A stretch of 64,000 nucleotides of DNA from Viola odorata (GCA_963691705.1 OY829540.1:4540001-4604000), one strand, 5' to 3'. Counted from the first letter of the stretch, positions 36,865-48,453 are shown. Numbers and translations: made by a program. Notes: generated from the letters alone by a model not told the origin.

Positions 36865-37600
36865 TGAATCGTTGTCCTCGAGCGCTTGGAGAAGACGCCT
36901 TGCGGCGGAGATTCCGTCAGTCAGAAAGACAGGCGGTACTGTGCCGCGAAGGTCGTTCTGGCTTCTGGAATATCGGACGGTGGGTCCTGATTTGGTGGGT
37001 TCATGGTTTGGAGTAGGAATGAAGAGTGAAATAATGGTGGGTTAGCGTTTAGGTTTTCTGGGAATTTTGTGTGATTTGGGGAAGAGGAAGAAGAAGGGGT
37101 TGTTGCTTCTTTAGCTTGAATGGGAGTCCGAATTTGTTGGTTACGTGGGCGTGGTTGTGTTAGAGTGGGGAGGGAATACACAGAGGTGATGGTTTGTTTT
37201 TCCCATGCTTCCCATAAATTCCATTTAATTGCTTTTTGGATTTGTCCGTTCAAAAAGCAATTAAAAGCTTTGAAAAAACGGCGCTGACACGCGTCCCACT
37301 AACTCACAAAGAGCTCCGCTAATACATAACAGTCTAGCCCAAAGGCTTGGCCAAGCTCTTGGCCAGCCTGCATCAATTTCCCCACACTTAATTTCCTGCA
37401 CAAAATCAAAAATAACCCAGGGAAATCAAATGTGACAAAAAAAATTCGAAAATAAAATAAAATCAAAGGGAAAAATAAAGGGAAAGAAGCAGAGGAAAAA
37501 TAAAATAAAATAAAATAAAACTTCCTAAAATAAAAGAAACAAGGGTTGCCTCCCTTGTAGCGCCTTGATTTTAAGTCCTAGGCTTGACTCAGAATTTTCT
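36865..37600 (-). other. Spacer between integrase and accessory ORF in element 2
   Basis: Contains a GGCC dyad pair (37349/37361), an internal polypurine-like word near 37380, an AAAAT-rich stretch (37430-37530) and the conserved GGGAGGCAACCC word (reverse strand, 37543-37556). A short minus-strand frame with MNPPNQDPPSDIPEA at ~37015 could be a frameshifted N-terminus of the accessory ORF. Confidence 0.55.
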
Positions 37601-40600
37601 TCACTTGCATTTTGGTGGCAGATCCACCTTTTCAGAAAATTTTTCTTCCTGGAAGCTTTCAAAGAATTGCTTCAATCTTTGTCCGTTCACCTTGAGCTCA
37701 GCACCTGTATTTTCATTTCTAATATCTACTGCACCGTGTGGGTAAATATTAGTAACAACAAAAGGACCTTCCCATCTTGTTTTTAATTTTCCAGGGAACA
37801 ATTTAAAACGAGAATTATAAAGAAGAACCTTCTCCTCTGTGTGGAGAGGTTTCCCAATAATTCTTTTGTCGTGGTAGGCCTTCATTCTGATTTTGACAAT
37901 CAACTGATTGTCATAGGCTTGATCTCTCAACTCCTCCAGCTCATGGAGTTGTAACTTCCTTTCTTGCCCAACTTCGTCATAGCTCAAGTTGCACTTTCGT
38001 ATAGCCCAATATGTTTTGTGTTGCAACCCTACTGGCAAGTGGCACGCCTTCCCATAGACTAGCTTGTAAGGCGCATCCCGATTGGACCTTTGTAAGTCGT
38101 TCTGCAGGCCCACAATGCGTCATCTAACCGCTGGCTCCAATCGCGTCTGTCTAGGCCTACTGTCTTGGCCAAGACAGATTTCACCTCTCTATTCGACACT
38201 TCTGCTTGGCCGTTTGATTGAGGGTGGTAGGCTGTGGACACTATATGTGTGATGTCATATTTTCTGAAAAGGGAAGATAGAATCTTGTTGCAAAAGTGTG
38301 TTCCTCGATCACTAATGATCCCTCGAGGAATTCCAAATCTGTTCAAGATGTTAGATTTAATAAAGAAAATAACAGTCCTAGCATCATCATTCTTAGTAGC
38401 TTTCGCCTCTATCCATTTTGATACATAATCCACAGCTAAGAGAATATATCTGTTGCCAAAGAAAGTGGGGAAAGGTCCCATAAAATCTATGCCCCATATA
38501 TCAAATATTTCGCATGAAAGAATAAAATTCATAGGCATTTCATTTCGGGAACTAATATTCCCTACTTTTTGGCAAGCGGGACAAATTTTACAAAATAGAA
38601 AACTATCCTGAAAAATACTAGGCCAATAAAAACCAGCCTCTAAGACTTTTAGGGTTGTTCTCCTTGCTCTAAAATGGCCTCCACATGCTTGAGAATGACA
38701 GAATTTGAGAATAGACAAAGTTTCACCTTGAGGTATACATCTTCTAAGTAATTGGTCAGTGCCTAATTTCCATAAATAAGGGTCGTCCTAGACATAGTAC
38801 TTACTGTCATGCTTGACCTTTACTCTCTCATGGGTAGTCATATCACCGTAGTGTTTACCTGTTGCAAGGTAGTTTGCAATTTCAGCGTACCATGGGCGCG
38901 GGTTTGGCTGAGGGTTTGGCCTAGACTCTGGGCTAGATAGTGCGACTGAAAATAGTTTTTCATCAGGGAATTCTGCCCTTACTGGTTCCCGGTCTCCTTC
39001 TGCTAGGCAGCGGCTCAGGTGGTCTGCCACAAGGTTTTCCCTGCCGCTCTTGTCCTGAATTTCCAGATTATGCTCCTATAAAAGAAGAATCCATCGGATT
39101 AGTCTAGGTTTGGCCTCATGCTTGACCAAGAGGTATTTTAATGCCGCATGATCAGAAAATACAATAATTTTTGTGCCCAATAAATAAGATCTAAATTTTT
39201 CCAGGGCAAAAACTATAGCGAAAAGTTCTTTTTCGGTTGTGGTGTAATTTCTTTGGGCATCATCTAGCATTTTTTATGCGTAATAGATCACGTGCGGATC
39301 TTTTCCTTTCTTCTGCCTAAGAACCACTCTAACAGCAGCGTCCCTTGCGTCGCACATCAGCTCGAATGGCAAGCTCCAGTCCGGCGCTTGGATGATTGGT
39401 GCTGATGTCAATCGCTCCTTCAGCTCTTCGAACGATTTCTGACATGCCTCGTTGAAATCGAACTCTACCTCCTTTTGCAGTAGCTTGCACATTGGTTCAG
39501 CTACCTTGGAGAAGTCTTTTATGAACCTTCGATAGAAACCTGCATGTCCAAGAAAGCTCCTAACCTCACGCAAGCATGAGGGGTAAGGCAAGTTCTTGAT
39601 AGTGTCGATTTTTGCTTGATCAACCTCAATGCCTTTCTTTGAAATCACATGGCCAAGGACAATTCCTTGGTCTACCATAAAATGGCATTTTTCAAAGTTT
39701 AAGACTAAACATGTATCAACACATCTTTTTAAAATATTTTCTAAATTATGTAAGCATTGTTCGAAATCATTACCGTAAACGGTAAAATCATCCATGAACA
39801 CCTCGATGCTCTTCTCTACATATTCAGAAAATATACTTACCATGCACATTTGAAAGGTGGCAGGCGCATTGCATAGCCCAAATGGCATGCGTTTGTAGGC
39901 GAACGTTCCAAATGGACAAGTGAACGTCGTCTTTTCTTAGTCTTCGGGTGCAACGGGAATTTGATGAAACCTCGAGTATCCGTCCAAGAAGCAGTAGTGA
40001 GACTTCCCCGTAAGCCTTTCTACCATTTGGTCAATAAACGGCAAAGGGAAATGGTCCTTCCGAGTGACTTGATTCAGCCTTCGGTAGTCTATGCATACCC
40101 TCCATCCGTTTTGGATCCTTGTTGTTCTTTGGGTCCCATTTTCTCCTTCGATCACTGTAATTCCAGTCTTCTTAGGAACTACCTGCACAGGGGACACCCA
40201 ATTGCTATCTGAGATAGGATAAATCACTCCCGAATCTAACAATTTGATTATTTCTTTTTTAACAACTTCCATCATTGGAGGGTTTAATCTCCTCTGGGGT
40301 TGCCGAATGGGTTTATTATCCTCTTCCATGTGAATTTTGTGGGTACATATGTTGGCTGATATCCCTTTGATATCTGACATGGTCCAGCCAATCGCTTCCT
40401 TGTGCATCTTCAAGACTGCCACCAATCTCTCTTCTTCGTTCTCCATTAGTTTTGATGAAATGATGACGGGTAGGGTGTCGTCTAGGCCTAGATAGGAATA
40501 TTTGAGGTGGTCTGGCAGAGATTTTAATTCCATCTGTGGTGCCTGCACAATAGAAGGTAGGAATTTAGGAACCAAAGACTGCACAAATTGACAATTAACA

Positions 40601-41222
40601 GTTTTCTTCCTGATTTTTGTAGTCTTGGCCTGGGTCTTGGCCAAGCTCGAGGCCAAGATAATGTCTGAATCTTCTGGGTCGGTCAGACTGTCTAAAATTT
40701 CTTTGAGTTCCTTCTGATCTCCCGTTCTGTCTTCTAGTTCTTTTAGAGTTCTTGTGGAAATTCCCCTGCTCAAAACATACTCAAGGGGGTCGTTAATATA
40801 AATGTCAGCAATTTCCTCAGTAATTGGATCTAAAGCATCAAGAAAATTAACGCAATGAAAATCATTAGGATGTTTTAAGGCTTCAGTAATGCTGAATTTA
40901 ATTGTTCTTCCACAAAACTCCAGAATTATACTTCCTTCAAAGCAATCAATCTTTGCTTTCGATGTCCTTAGGAAAGGCCTTCCTAATAAAATATCAGTGG
41001 TCCAAGAGGGTAATTGAACATTCATTTCAACTATATAAAAGTCCACTGGATAAATAAAATCATTTACCATCACCAAGACATCAGTCACTACGCAGGTCGG
41101 ATGATTGTTCGATCGGCCAGCTGAATTACCAAGTCGGTATCCTTCATCGTTCCTATCCTCAAGGTTTTGAATTCACTCAGGGACATCACATTGATGCCAG
41201 CTCCTAAGTCGCAAAGGGCCTT
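37601..41222 (-). pseudogene. pol of element 2 (protease, reverse transcriptase, RNase H, integrase)
   Basis: Domains in order on the minus strand: protease with LCDLGAGINVM (~41190; DLGA is the Athila form of the aspartic-protease D-S/T-G); reverse transcriptase 40340-39300 with WRVCIDYRRLN and the catalytic FMDDF at 39784-39798; RNase H with [11 protein letters not shown]; integrase with a His-Cys zinc region, [15 protein letters not shown] and [10 protein letters not shown] (DDE triad) and a C-terminal GPF module ending at 37601. Stops interrupt it at 41223-41225 (just before the protease), 39937-39939, ~39271, ~39073 and ~38788, and frameshifts lie near 41110 and 38080-38110. It cannot make a working polyprotein. 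Dyad clusters within it include cores 40627/40639/40651, read as LAKT repeats. Confidence 0.9.
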
Positions 41223-43241
41223 TTAAATTTTTTTGTTCCCGATTTCACATGGAATGGTGAAAGTCCCTTGATCTTTGCACTTCTCTGGGAGCTGTTGTAC
41301 TGCAGAGAAGTTGTAAGTTAAGTTAACCCTCTCTATACCTGCAATTTTCTTTTTATTAGTGCACAATTCCTTAAGAAATTTAGGATAAGAGGGAACTTTT
41401 GCAATTAAATCCAACATAGGTATATTGACAGCTATTTTCCCAAAGACAGCCATGAAGTCTCTCGCTTCATCTTGCCTTTTCTCCTTCGACGATCTAGGAG
41501 GAAATGGTGGAGGAATTTCTATGATTTCCTCTGGCTTGTCAGGCTTGGCTTGTGTCTTGGCCTGCGTCTTGGCCAAGACAGGTTCTGTCTTTTCTGGTTC
41601 CGCGATAACTTCAGCATTGGTCTGAGGCTTGGCCAACACTGTTTCTGTTTCTGTTTCTTCTTCCTCATCTTCATCCATTTCTTGCGACTGGATTTTTCTT
41701 ATTTCCTCATCTGTTTTCGCTCCTTCCCTTTCTGGTAGCACAGCTCCACTCCTTAGGATCATGGCACTAACATTGTGTTTTGGATTGTCTACTGTTGTAG
41801 AAGGCAATTTCCCTTGATTGGCCATTTGATTGATTTGTTTTTGCATCTCCGCTAAGCTAGACTGCGTAGACTGCATCAAGTTTTTTTGCATTTCAACCAA
41901 ACTTTTAAGCGTATCCTCCATGGAGGGACCGGTTATCTGCAAGGGTTGAGGTGCTGGAGGCAGCTGGGGTGCCGAGGCTTGGCTAGGAGGTTGGCCAGGA
42001 TTTAGGTGTGAAGGACGAGGTACGAAGTGTTGAAAGTTAACGGGAGGTTGTTGCTGAGGTATATTCTGATTTGGAGGGACTGGGTCTCTCCATCTAAAAT
42101 TTGGATGGCCTCTCCATGAGTACTGGTTACTTCCTTGGGGGGAATTTTGCATACTCCCTTGGTTCTGCCCATAGGCTGCATTTACTTGTGTTACGTCATC
42201 AGGATGTTGCACTATGTAACAATTATTGGTCTGATGATCTTGCTGCTGGCAGATCCCACAAACCGAGGCTATCTGCTCCTGACTTGAACTCCCTGTAGTC
42301 ATTGCTCCTGAAATATTGACAGAAATATTTTTCACCATATCAGTTAATTCAGTTAATTTTTGCTCAACATCGATAGAACAAAGACTAGAAGGAATAGAAG
42401 TCCTGTCAGAAGTGGTATTATTTTGGCTATTGTCTGCCATGGTTTGGAGTAGAAGTTTGGCTTTGGTGACGGTCAAGTCTTGCAATGCTCCACCTGCGGC
42501 TGCATCAACTTTTTCTTTACTGGGCAGGAGCATTCCATTATAAAAGTATTAGATCATGGTCTGATCCGCAACTCCGTGTGTAGGACAAACTTCTTGCAAT
42601 TTCCTGAACCGCTGGTGATATTCACTTAGACCCTCATTGTTCCTCTGCTGGATGGCAGCCATGTTTTTCCTAGCCGCCCCTGCTTTTGTTGCATTCCAGT
42701 ACTTGTTGAGGAATAACGTGGACATCTCGGCCCAGGTATTGACCGTGTTGTGAGGTAGGCTGTAGAACCAATTTTGGGCACCTCCTTCCAGAGAGCATGG
42801 AAAAGCTTTCAACTTTGCTCTCTCTATGTTCACAGCAGCTGGCTTCATCATATCACACTGAACGTGTAGATTCCTCATGTGCTTGAAAGGGTTCTCGTTC
42901 GAATGACCATAGAATCTAGGAAGGTTGGCCACCATATTGGTCTTGATAGACTAGTCATTTACCACTGTCAGCAAAGCTATGCAGGAGAAGGTTTCCTGCT
43001 CTGCTGTTCTATTTAGTTCCCTCATCGTGGGTTCTTGCTAATTTTCTGCCATGTCTTGGTCGGAGTCTCGGCCAAGATCGTGGTCTAGACTGTAATCTAT
43101 TTCGAAACTTGAGGTTTCCGATTCACTTTCTTCTGGGGTTTTCCTTTTCTGAGCTATCTTCCTGAGTTGTGCTTCGATCCTAGAGAGATTCGGATTGTAT
43201 GGTAGTAAATCTTCTTCTCTGCAAGAGGACCTAGTCATCAA
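41223..43241 (-). pseudogene. gag of element 2
   Basis: Starts with MMTRSSCREEDLLPYNPNLSRIE at 43241. The capsid part (42950-42550) has LPRFYGHSNENPFKHMRN and the LSEYHQRFRKLQEVCP segment. A zinc knuckle of the form CX2CX4HX4C (CGIC...HQTNNC) lies near 42240. The linker holds LAKTQAKTQAK repeats and EIIEIPPPFPPR before the protease. In-frame stops are at 43038-43040, 42951-42953, 42549-42551 and 41223-41225, so it is dead. The linker (41545-41640) contains a triple dyad with cores 41547/41559/41571 and a pair at 41619/41631. Confidence 0.88.
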
Positions 43242-43286
43242 CTATCAAAAACAAAATAAAATAAAAACTACAAATACCGTTAGAGA

Positions 43287-43304
43287 TCCCCGGCAACGGC
43301 GCCA
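43287..43304 (-). promoter_or_regulatory. Primer-binding site of element 2, perfect tRNA-Asp complement
   Basis: On the plus strand TCCCCGGCAACGGCGCCA equals the tRNA-Asp 3' end as known from plants; it lies five bases inside the 5' LTR. Confidence 0.9.
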
Positions 43305-43309
43305 AAATT

Positions 43310-44050
43310 TGATCGCGCGTCGAACACGTCAAATATAATAGTGAAATAGGTATGGGATTGGGGGTAGAAATACAACTTACCACTGTCCACAAGAGTTTGC
43401 AGATTGTGGTAAGAGGATCGTCCACAGAGACCTCTAGGAGATGTAATTCTTAGGTTGACTTCCTCGTAACTGGATTTGCTTTGGTAGTATCTGAAAATAA
43501 AGACAAAACAGAAAGAAGTAAAAATAGTTTGAAAAGAGTATTGGCCAAAGGCTTGGCCAAGGCAGAGGTCAAGATTGAAATAAATCTGATAAAAGAGAGT
43601 TCCAGGTAAGGGCGATGTGAGAGCTTCTGTTCTTATGCTTCGATCATAGATTCATAGGTATTCCTCTCTTCGTTCATAGTACTGCTATAGAGTGGAGGCA
43701 CTCCTGTTCACTCATGTCTTCCCTCCTCTTCAAATTACCTGGCGGGTACTCCATTTCCTGATAATCCTAGCCAAGGGACACCTTGCTGGTTAAAGGGTTT
43801 ATCCGTTTGACTGCTGTCTTGAATGGATGTTCGCTTCCTCAATGGTATAGGGGAAGACAGTACCTAGGCCAAGGTGTCTCCCTATGGAAACCCTAGGTTG
43901 TCAATCTGGTCTTGACCTAGATTACTTATCTCTTCTAGTCTGGCGCGAGACTAGTTGCCTACTTCGTCTAGCCGACGGGTACTCCCTTTCCTTCTAGACC
44001 AGCTACAACTCTTCTCTCCTAGAGTACAAGGATGCAATGCAATGCAATCA
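43310..44050 (-). repeat. 5' LTR of element 2 with a ~780-bp internal deletion
   Basis: It matches the 3' LTR from TGATCGCGCG to CTAGAGTACAAGGATG, then jumps to the terminal CAATGCAATCA. The missing block corresponds to ~32918-33695 of the 3' LTR. GATG at the joint suggests a short-homology deletion. Because the deletion removes the upstream half of the LTR in transcription orientation, it likely removes the element's promoter. Confidence 0.88.
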
Positions 44051-45075
44051 GCATGCTACAGAATATGGCTTCATGACAACATGTCCAGATCAAGGCCTGC
44101 CAGATTTGTAATTTTATAGATCATCCCACAAACGCCTGTCCTTATATTCCCGAAGAAATTCCCGTACGGCCAGAACTACAATCAGGGCAAGAAGCATCCC
44201 AATTTCGGTTGGTCTCACAACCCCCAATCGTCTGGCCCTAGCCAGCAGCAGCAGCAACATCAATATGGAAATCAATCTCAACCACCCTTCAATATGCAAA
44301 ATTTCAGGCCTAGACCTCCATACCACAACAACCAGCAATACCAGTATCAACCTCCTAAGGATCAAACTTTTGTCCCTCCTCCGGTTGATGAGGTAGGAAA
44401 CTACAAGAGCGTTATTTTGGATCTCCAAAAGCAAATGAATGTCATGACTGCTGAAATGAAGGAATTAAAGAATAGAGGTAGACTTCCTGGGCAAACGGAG
44501 GCAAATCCAAAGCACAAAGCATGTGCTATAACCCTCCGTGGCGGTCTTGAATTACCTCCTCGAGCACATCTAGATCTCGAAGTTGAACAATCCCCAGAAT
44601 CTGAGCCCACGACAAAGGAACCAAAAATTCCAGAAGTAATGGAGGAACGAATTCGTTCTCCGAGAGGTTCCCCAAGAAATGATAAGAACTTGCCTGAGTT
44701 CACTCAAGACTATATCCACAAGATTCTTGAGCCGTATTTCCCTCAACGTCTAGTCAAGTCTAAGAAAGATAAAGAGGATCATGAGATCTTCGACATGTTC
44801 AGTAAAGTCATCCTCAACATCCCTTTATTGCAAGCAATCAAGAATGTTCCCCGATATGCTAAGTTCTTGAAGACATTGTGCACTAACAAACACAACTTGG
44901 TCGGGGTAAACAAGATAAGTGTGGGAGCCAATATTTTTGCCCATATCCAGCGAAAGATCCCTTATAAGTGTAAAGATCAGGGTATGTTCATCATCCTTTA
45001 TAAGATCGGAACGATCGACGTCAGTAAAGCTATGTGCGATTTGGGTGCATGCATCAATGTCATGCCCTTGACGAT
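44051..45075 (+). pseudogene. gag and protease start of element 4, right part
   Basis: Continues element 4 after the GCATG target duplication with GHATEY...MTTCPDQ (zinc-knuckle region) and a Gln/Asn/Pro-rich linker. From 44294 a long open stretch follows: NNQQYQYQPPKDQTF, KKDKEDHEIFDMFSKVILNIPLLQAIKNVP, then AMCDLGACINVMPL, the DLGA protease motif. Element 3 cuts it off at 45075. A frame change lies between 44100 and 44294. No reverse transcriptase of element 4 remains in the window. Confidence 0.82.
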
Positions 45076-46508
45076 TGATCGCGTGTCAAGCGCGTCAAAT
45101 ATAAGTGTATAACAGATATGAAAGAAGGGGTAGAAATACAACTTATCACTGTCCACAAAAGACTTGTAGATGATGGTAAGAGGATCGTCCACAGAGACTT
45201 CTAGGGAATTGTAGTTCTTGATTGACTTCCTCGTCACTGAGTTTGGTTGGGTGAATCTGAAAATAAAGACAAAAACAAAAGAAATAAAATAGTTCAAAGT
45301 AGTCTTGGTCAAAGGCTTTGCCAAGATAGGGGGGTCAAGATTGAAAATCAGATAAAAGAGAATTCCAGGTAAGGGTGATATGAGAGCTTCTGTTCTTATG
45401 ATTTGATCATGGGTTCAAGGATGTTCATCTCTTCATTCATAGTGTTGTTATAGAGTGGAGGTGCTCCTGTTCACTCCTACTTCCCTCCTCTGCAAATTAC
45501 CCGGCGGGTGCTCTCTTTCCTAGTAATCCTAGCCAAGGGACACCTTGCTGGTTAAAAGGTTTATCCGTTTGACTGCTGTCTTGAATGACTGTTCACTTCC
45601 TCAATGGTGTAGGGGAAGATATTACCTATCCCAAGTTGTCTCCCTATGGAGACCCTAGGTTGTCAATCTGGTCTTGGACTAGATCACTTATTTCTTCTAG
45701 TCTGGCGCAAGACTAGTTGTCTACTTCGTCTATCCGGTGGGTGCTCCCACTCCTTCAAGGCTGACTGCAACTCTTCTCTACTAGGGTACAAGAATGGCCA
45801 ATTCTTGTCTCTAGCAAGTTAGCGATTTGATTAAGATCAAGGAACAAGTGAATACAAATAAAGAGATTATTGAGGACACTTAGACCTCACAAAACATAAG
45901 AATGAAGCTCTTCAACCCTTACCAAGAATCGGTGTTTAGCTACTCATACTCATGAATAAATTATAAAAATACTTGTTTGCATAAATAAATTAAATCCGAG
46001 ATTTTTCCAAGAGTAAAATCCCCGGAGCTAAGTATAAAGTGGCGGAAGAGAGGAAGAGAAGAGAGAGAGTGGAGAGGGTCAGAGAGTCCTTATAAAAAGG
46101 AATTCTCTTTCTTCTCTATCTTTATCCAAAATTCAAAATAAAATAAAATCTAAAAATTACAAAATTCAAAAGATTATTTTAAATCCTAAAGATAATATTG
46201 TTCAGGAGGGAGATCGGTTAAGGACGCTTGAAGATAATCTTTATTGATGTCAATCCCTGAAATCCCATTTTCAGTTGTAATTGTCAGCTCATGTTTTTAT
46301 CTTTTGTCAAAATTCTCCAACTGCAGCCTGTTTCATGATCTTGGCCAAGACTATGGCCAAAACTGCTTGATTTATGCTCCAGAAATTGCTCTCAAGCTCC
46401 CAAGGGAAAATCTGCACTATGAGGGGAAATCACACAGAAATCACTAGTTTGACTATCTAATTCACAAGTAATTGGACAATAAAACATGAGAAATAAACGC
46501 TCAATCAA
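45076..46508 (-). repeat. 3' LTR of element 3
   Basis: TGATCGCGTG at the left, GCTCAATCA at the right. It is close to the element 1 LTRs. Dyad pairs have cores 45307/45319 and 46343/46355. The left flank ACGAT has no partner because the right side is lost. Confidence 0.85.
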
Positions 46509-46524
46509 ATTTCCCCACACTTAA
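46509..46524 (-). promoter_or_regulatory. Polypurine tract of element 3
   Basis: Minus strand TAAGTGTGGGGAAATT lies next to the LTR, as in elements 1 and 2. Confidence 0.8.
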
Positions 46525-47362
46525 AACATGCTTGCCCCCAAGCATACTGACTCAATGACTCACTAACAAAACAAAACAAATCATATGAAAACCAAAAAAA
46601 CTTTCACTTCCAAACATCCATCTCATCACATAGGATTCGCAGGCACTTCAGTTAACAACTCCCTGCCTTTTTACCAAGCCCTAACCAATACCCAAAACTC
46701 CCTATATTTTCATAGCGCCATGATCAAGCACTTATCACTCCAAACTCTGCAATTCGATACATAGCAAAACAATTCCCAATTCCTTTTTACCTCCACCTAA
46801 CTACCTCAACAACACTTCAAGCATACCTTTAATGACTTTTCCCCTGCACTGTTTCCATTATCATTTATTGTTTGATCAGCTTTATAAAAGTTTCTTGGAT
46901 ACTATCACTTGAATGAGGCAAAACTTCCAAGACAGATTTTATTTTTTTATTTTTTTATTTTTTAAGCTGATTGCAAAAATTTCCTGGGTACTCCTACTTG
47001 AATGAGGCAAGAGCACCCAGACAGATGATTTTAAATTTTGATCTAATACATTGATCTCCAAGGGGCTAAGTCAGGTGTTTCACAACAATTCATGGCAGTT
47101 TTCATGGCAGAGGTTTTTAAAGGTGAAGAATGCCAGTTTTGAATGTTCTCCTCACAAAGTTTAGTTGTAAAGTACAAGAATCATGAATCTATGGAAATAA
47201 GGGGAGTTAAAAGATGCCAAGCAGATACATCTTAAAGGTATTGGAAATGTTATGCCAAATTAGATCGCCTTAGTAACAAAACAGGGAGTTATTCAATCAA
47301 GTGCCCTAAGTCCTATGTGATGAAATCAATGTTTGGAAGCAGCATGTTTCTCAGTTTCCTTT

Positions 47363-48453
47363 GTTCAACGCAAATCAAATGAATTGTGTGGTGAATAAGG
47401 AGAATCCTCCTTCACTTCTACAAGTGGGAAACAAAAGGTCTTTGCATAATATCTACTGCGAGACCATCAGTCCATTATCATTAATTATCATGCTTTTGTA
47501 AAAGTTTTTCTTTTCTTTTCTTATGGTTAAATTATCTAAGATGTGTTTCTTTCTTTTTATTCCTTTTTTTGCTTTTAGCTTTAAAAAAGGCGCATTGAAA
47601 TTTCTTTTTAAAAGAAAGAAATGAAAGCAACGAAGAAGGGGAAAAAAAAAAGAAGGAAAGAAAAAAGAAGAAATGGTGTTGTCGGGAAAAGTAAAAAAAA
47701 AAATGAAGAAAAGAAAAGAATAAAGAGTAAACGATGCGTCGTTCACTCTAATGAAGTGAAGTGGATGACACGTTACTTTTATCAAACGACGCATCGTTCA
47801 GATTCATGGGCTGAACCTGAACGACGCGTCGTTTAATAAGACCCATTTTCAAACAAAAAAAATTCTGAGTCGGATTTGGTGATGTGACATGACACGTCAA
47901 CAACCTATGATGTGACATCCGATGTGTAGTGCCACGTAGGGCGGTTAACAGTGAGTGACTAACGATGTGAGAGGGAGGTACCAAATGTGACATTTCTTCC
48001 GAGTGCAAGTGTCTTTTAAGCCACCCAAAAAATAAAGGTACCAAATGAATCATTAAATAGGAGTGCATGTGCTTTTTTTGGACTTATCCTCTTGATCTTT
48101 ACGAGTTTTTCATATTCCTTCCTACAAAGCACAAGCTAAGTGAAAAGTTACCACATGACTTATTAATACCCAGTAACCGTATAAGTGTGAGCTTATATTA
48201 TTTGGTGCCACTCATTAATCATTTCTTTTTACATTCTAAGTCAGAATTTATATGATTTGACTACGGTAAATTGAGTAATTTTGACGATTGTTACTGAGAA
48301 AAGTAATAGATTGCACATTCGATTTATATACATAAAATAATTACCTACTTAAAATATTTGTATATCTTTTACGTGTTATGATAGATTTAGTACCAACTGT
48401 AGCGGTTAAGTTAAATCAAAATAGTTGAGGAGGCTAAATTGAAAGAACAATGA
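47363..48453. other. Intergenic DNA with three AAACGACGCGTCGTTT-type palindromes
   Basis: No gene was recognised. Near-palindromes AAACGATGCGTCGTTC (47729-47744), AAACGACGCATCGTTC (47784-47799) and GAACGACGCGTCGTTTA (47819-47835) cluster within 107 bases. Repeated GGTACCAAATG words follow to ~48040. This may be the end of another undefined transposon. Confidence 0.55.

Larger units (their letters stand above)
32189..44050 (-). mobile_element. Element 2: near-complete Athila-like LTR retrotransposon, 11.9 kb
   Basis: On the minus strand the order is 5' LTR, tRNA-Asp primer site, gag, protease, reverse transcriptase, RNase H, integrase, an accessory ORF, polypurine tract, 3' LTR. The 5-base target duplication GCATG (32184-32188 and 44051-44055) is perfect, and the flanks are the two halves of element 4 gag. 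The 5' LTR has lost ~780 internal bases. Gag-pol carries several nonsense codons and at least two frameshifts, yet the accessory ORF is open. Paired GGCC dyads with 12-base core spacing are spread over the whole element. Confidence 0.95.
45076..47362 (-). mobile_element. Element 3: truncated Athila-like element (3' LTR and 3' region)
   Basis: A full LTR (45076-46508) is followed on its inner side by a polypurine tract and ~850 bases that match the 3' region of element 1 in reverse orientation (for example TTCCAAACATTGATTTCATCACATAGGA). Homology stops near 47362, next to GGAAACTG. The rest of the element and its other LTR are missing, so a deletion probably removed them together with the rest of element 4. 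Confidence 0.8.

Noticed and set aside
36329..37045. 238-codon plus-strand frame opposite the accessory ORF
   Set aside because: It is the antisense shadow of a GC-rich, repetitive coding region; composition (Ser and Gly runs) and the homology on the other strand favour the minus-strand ORF.
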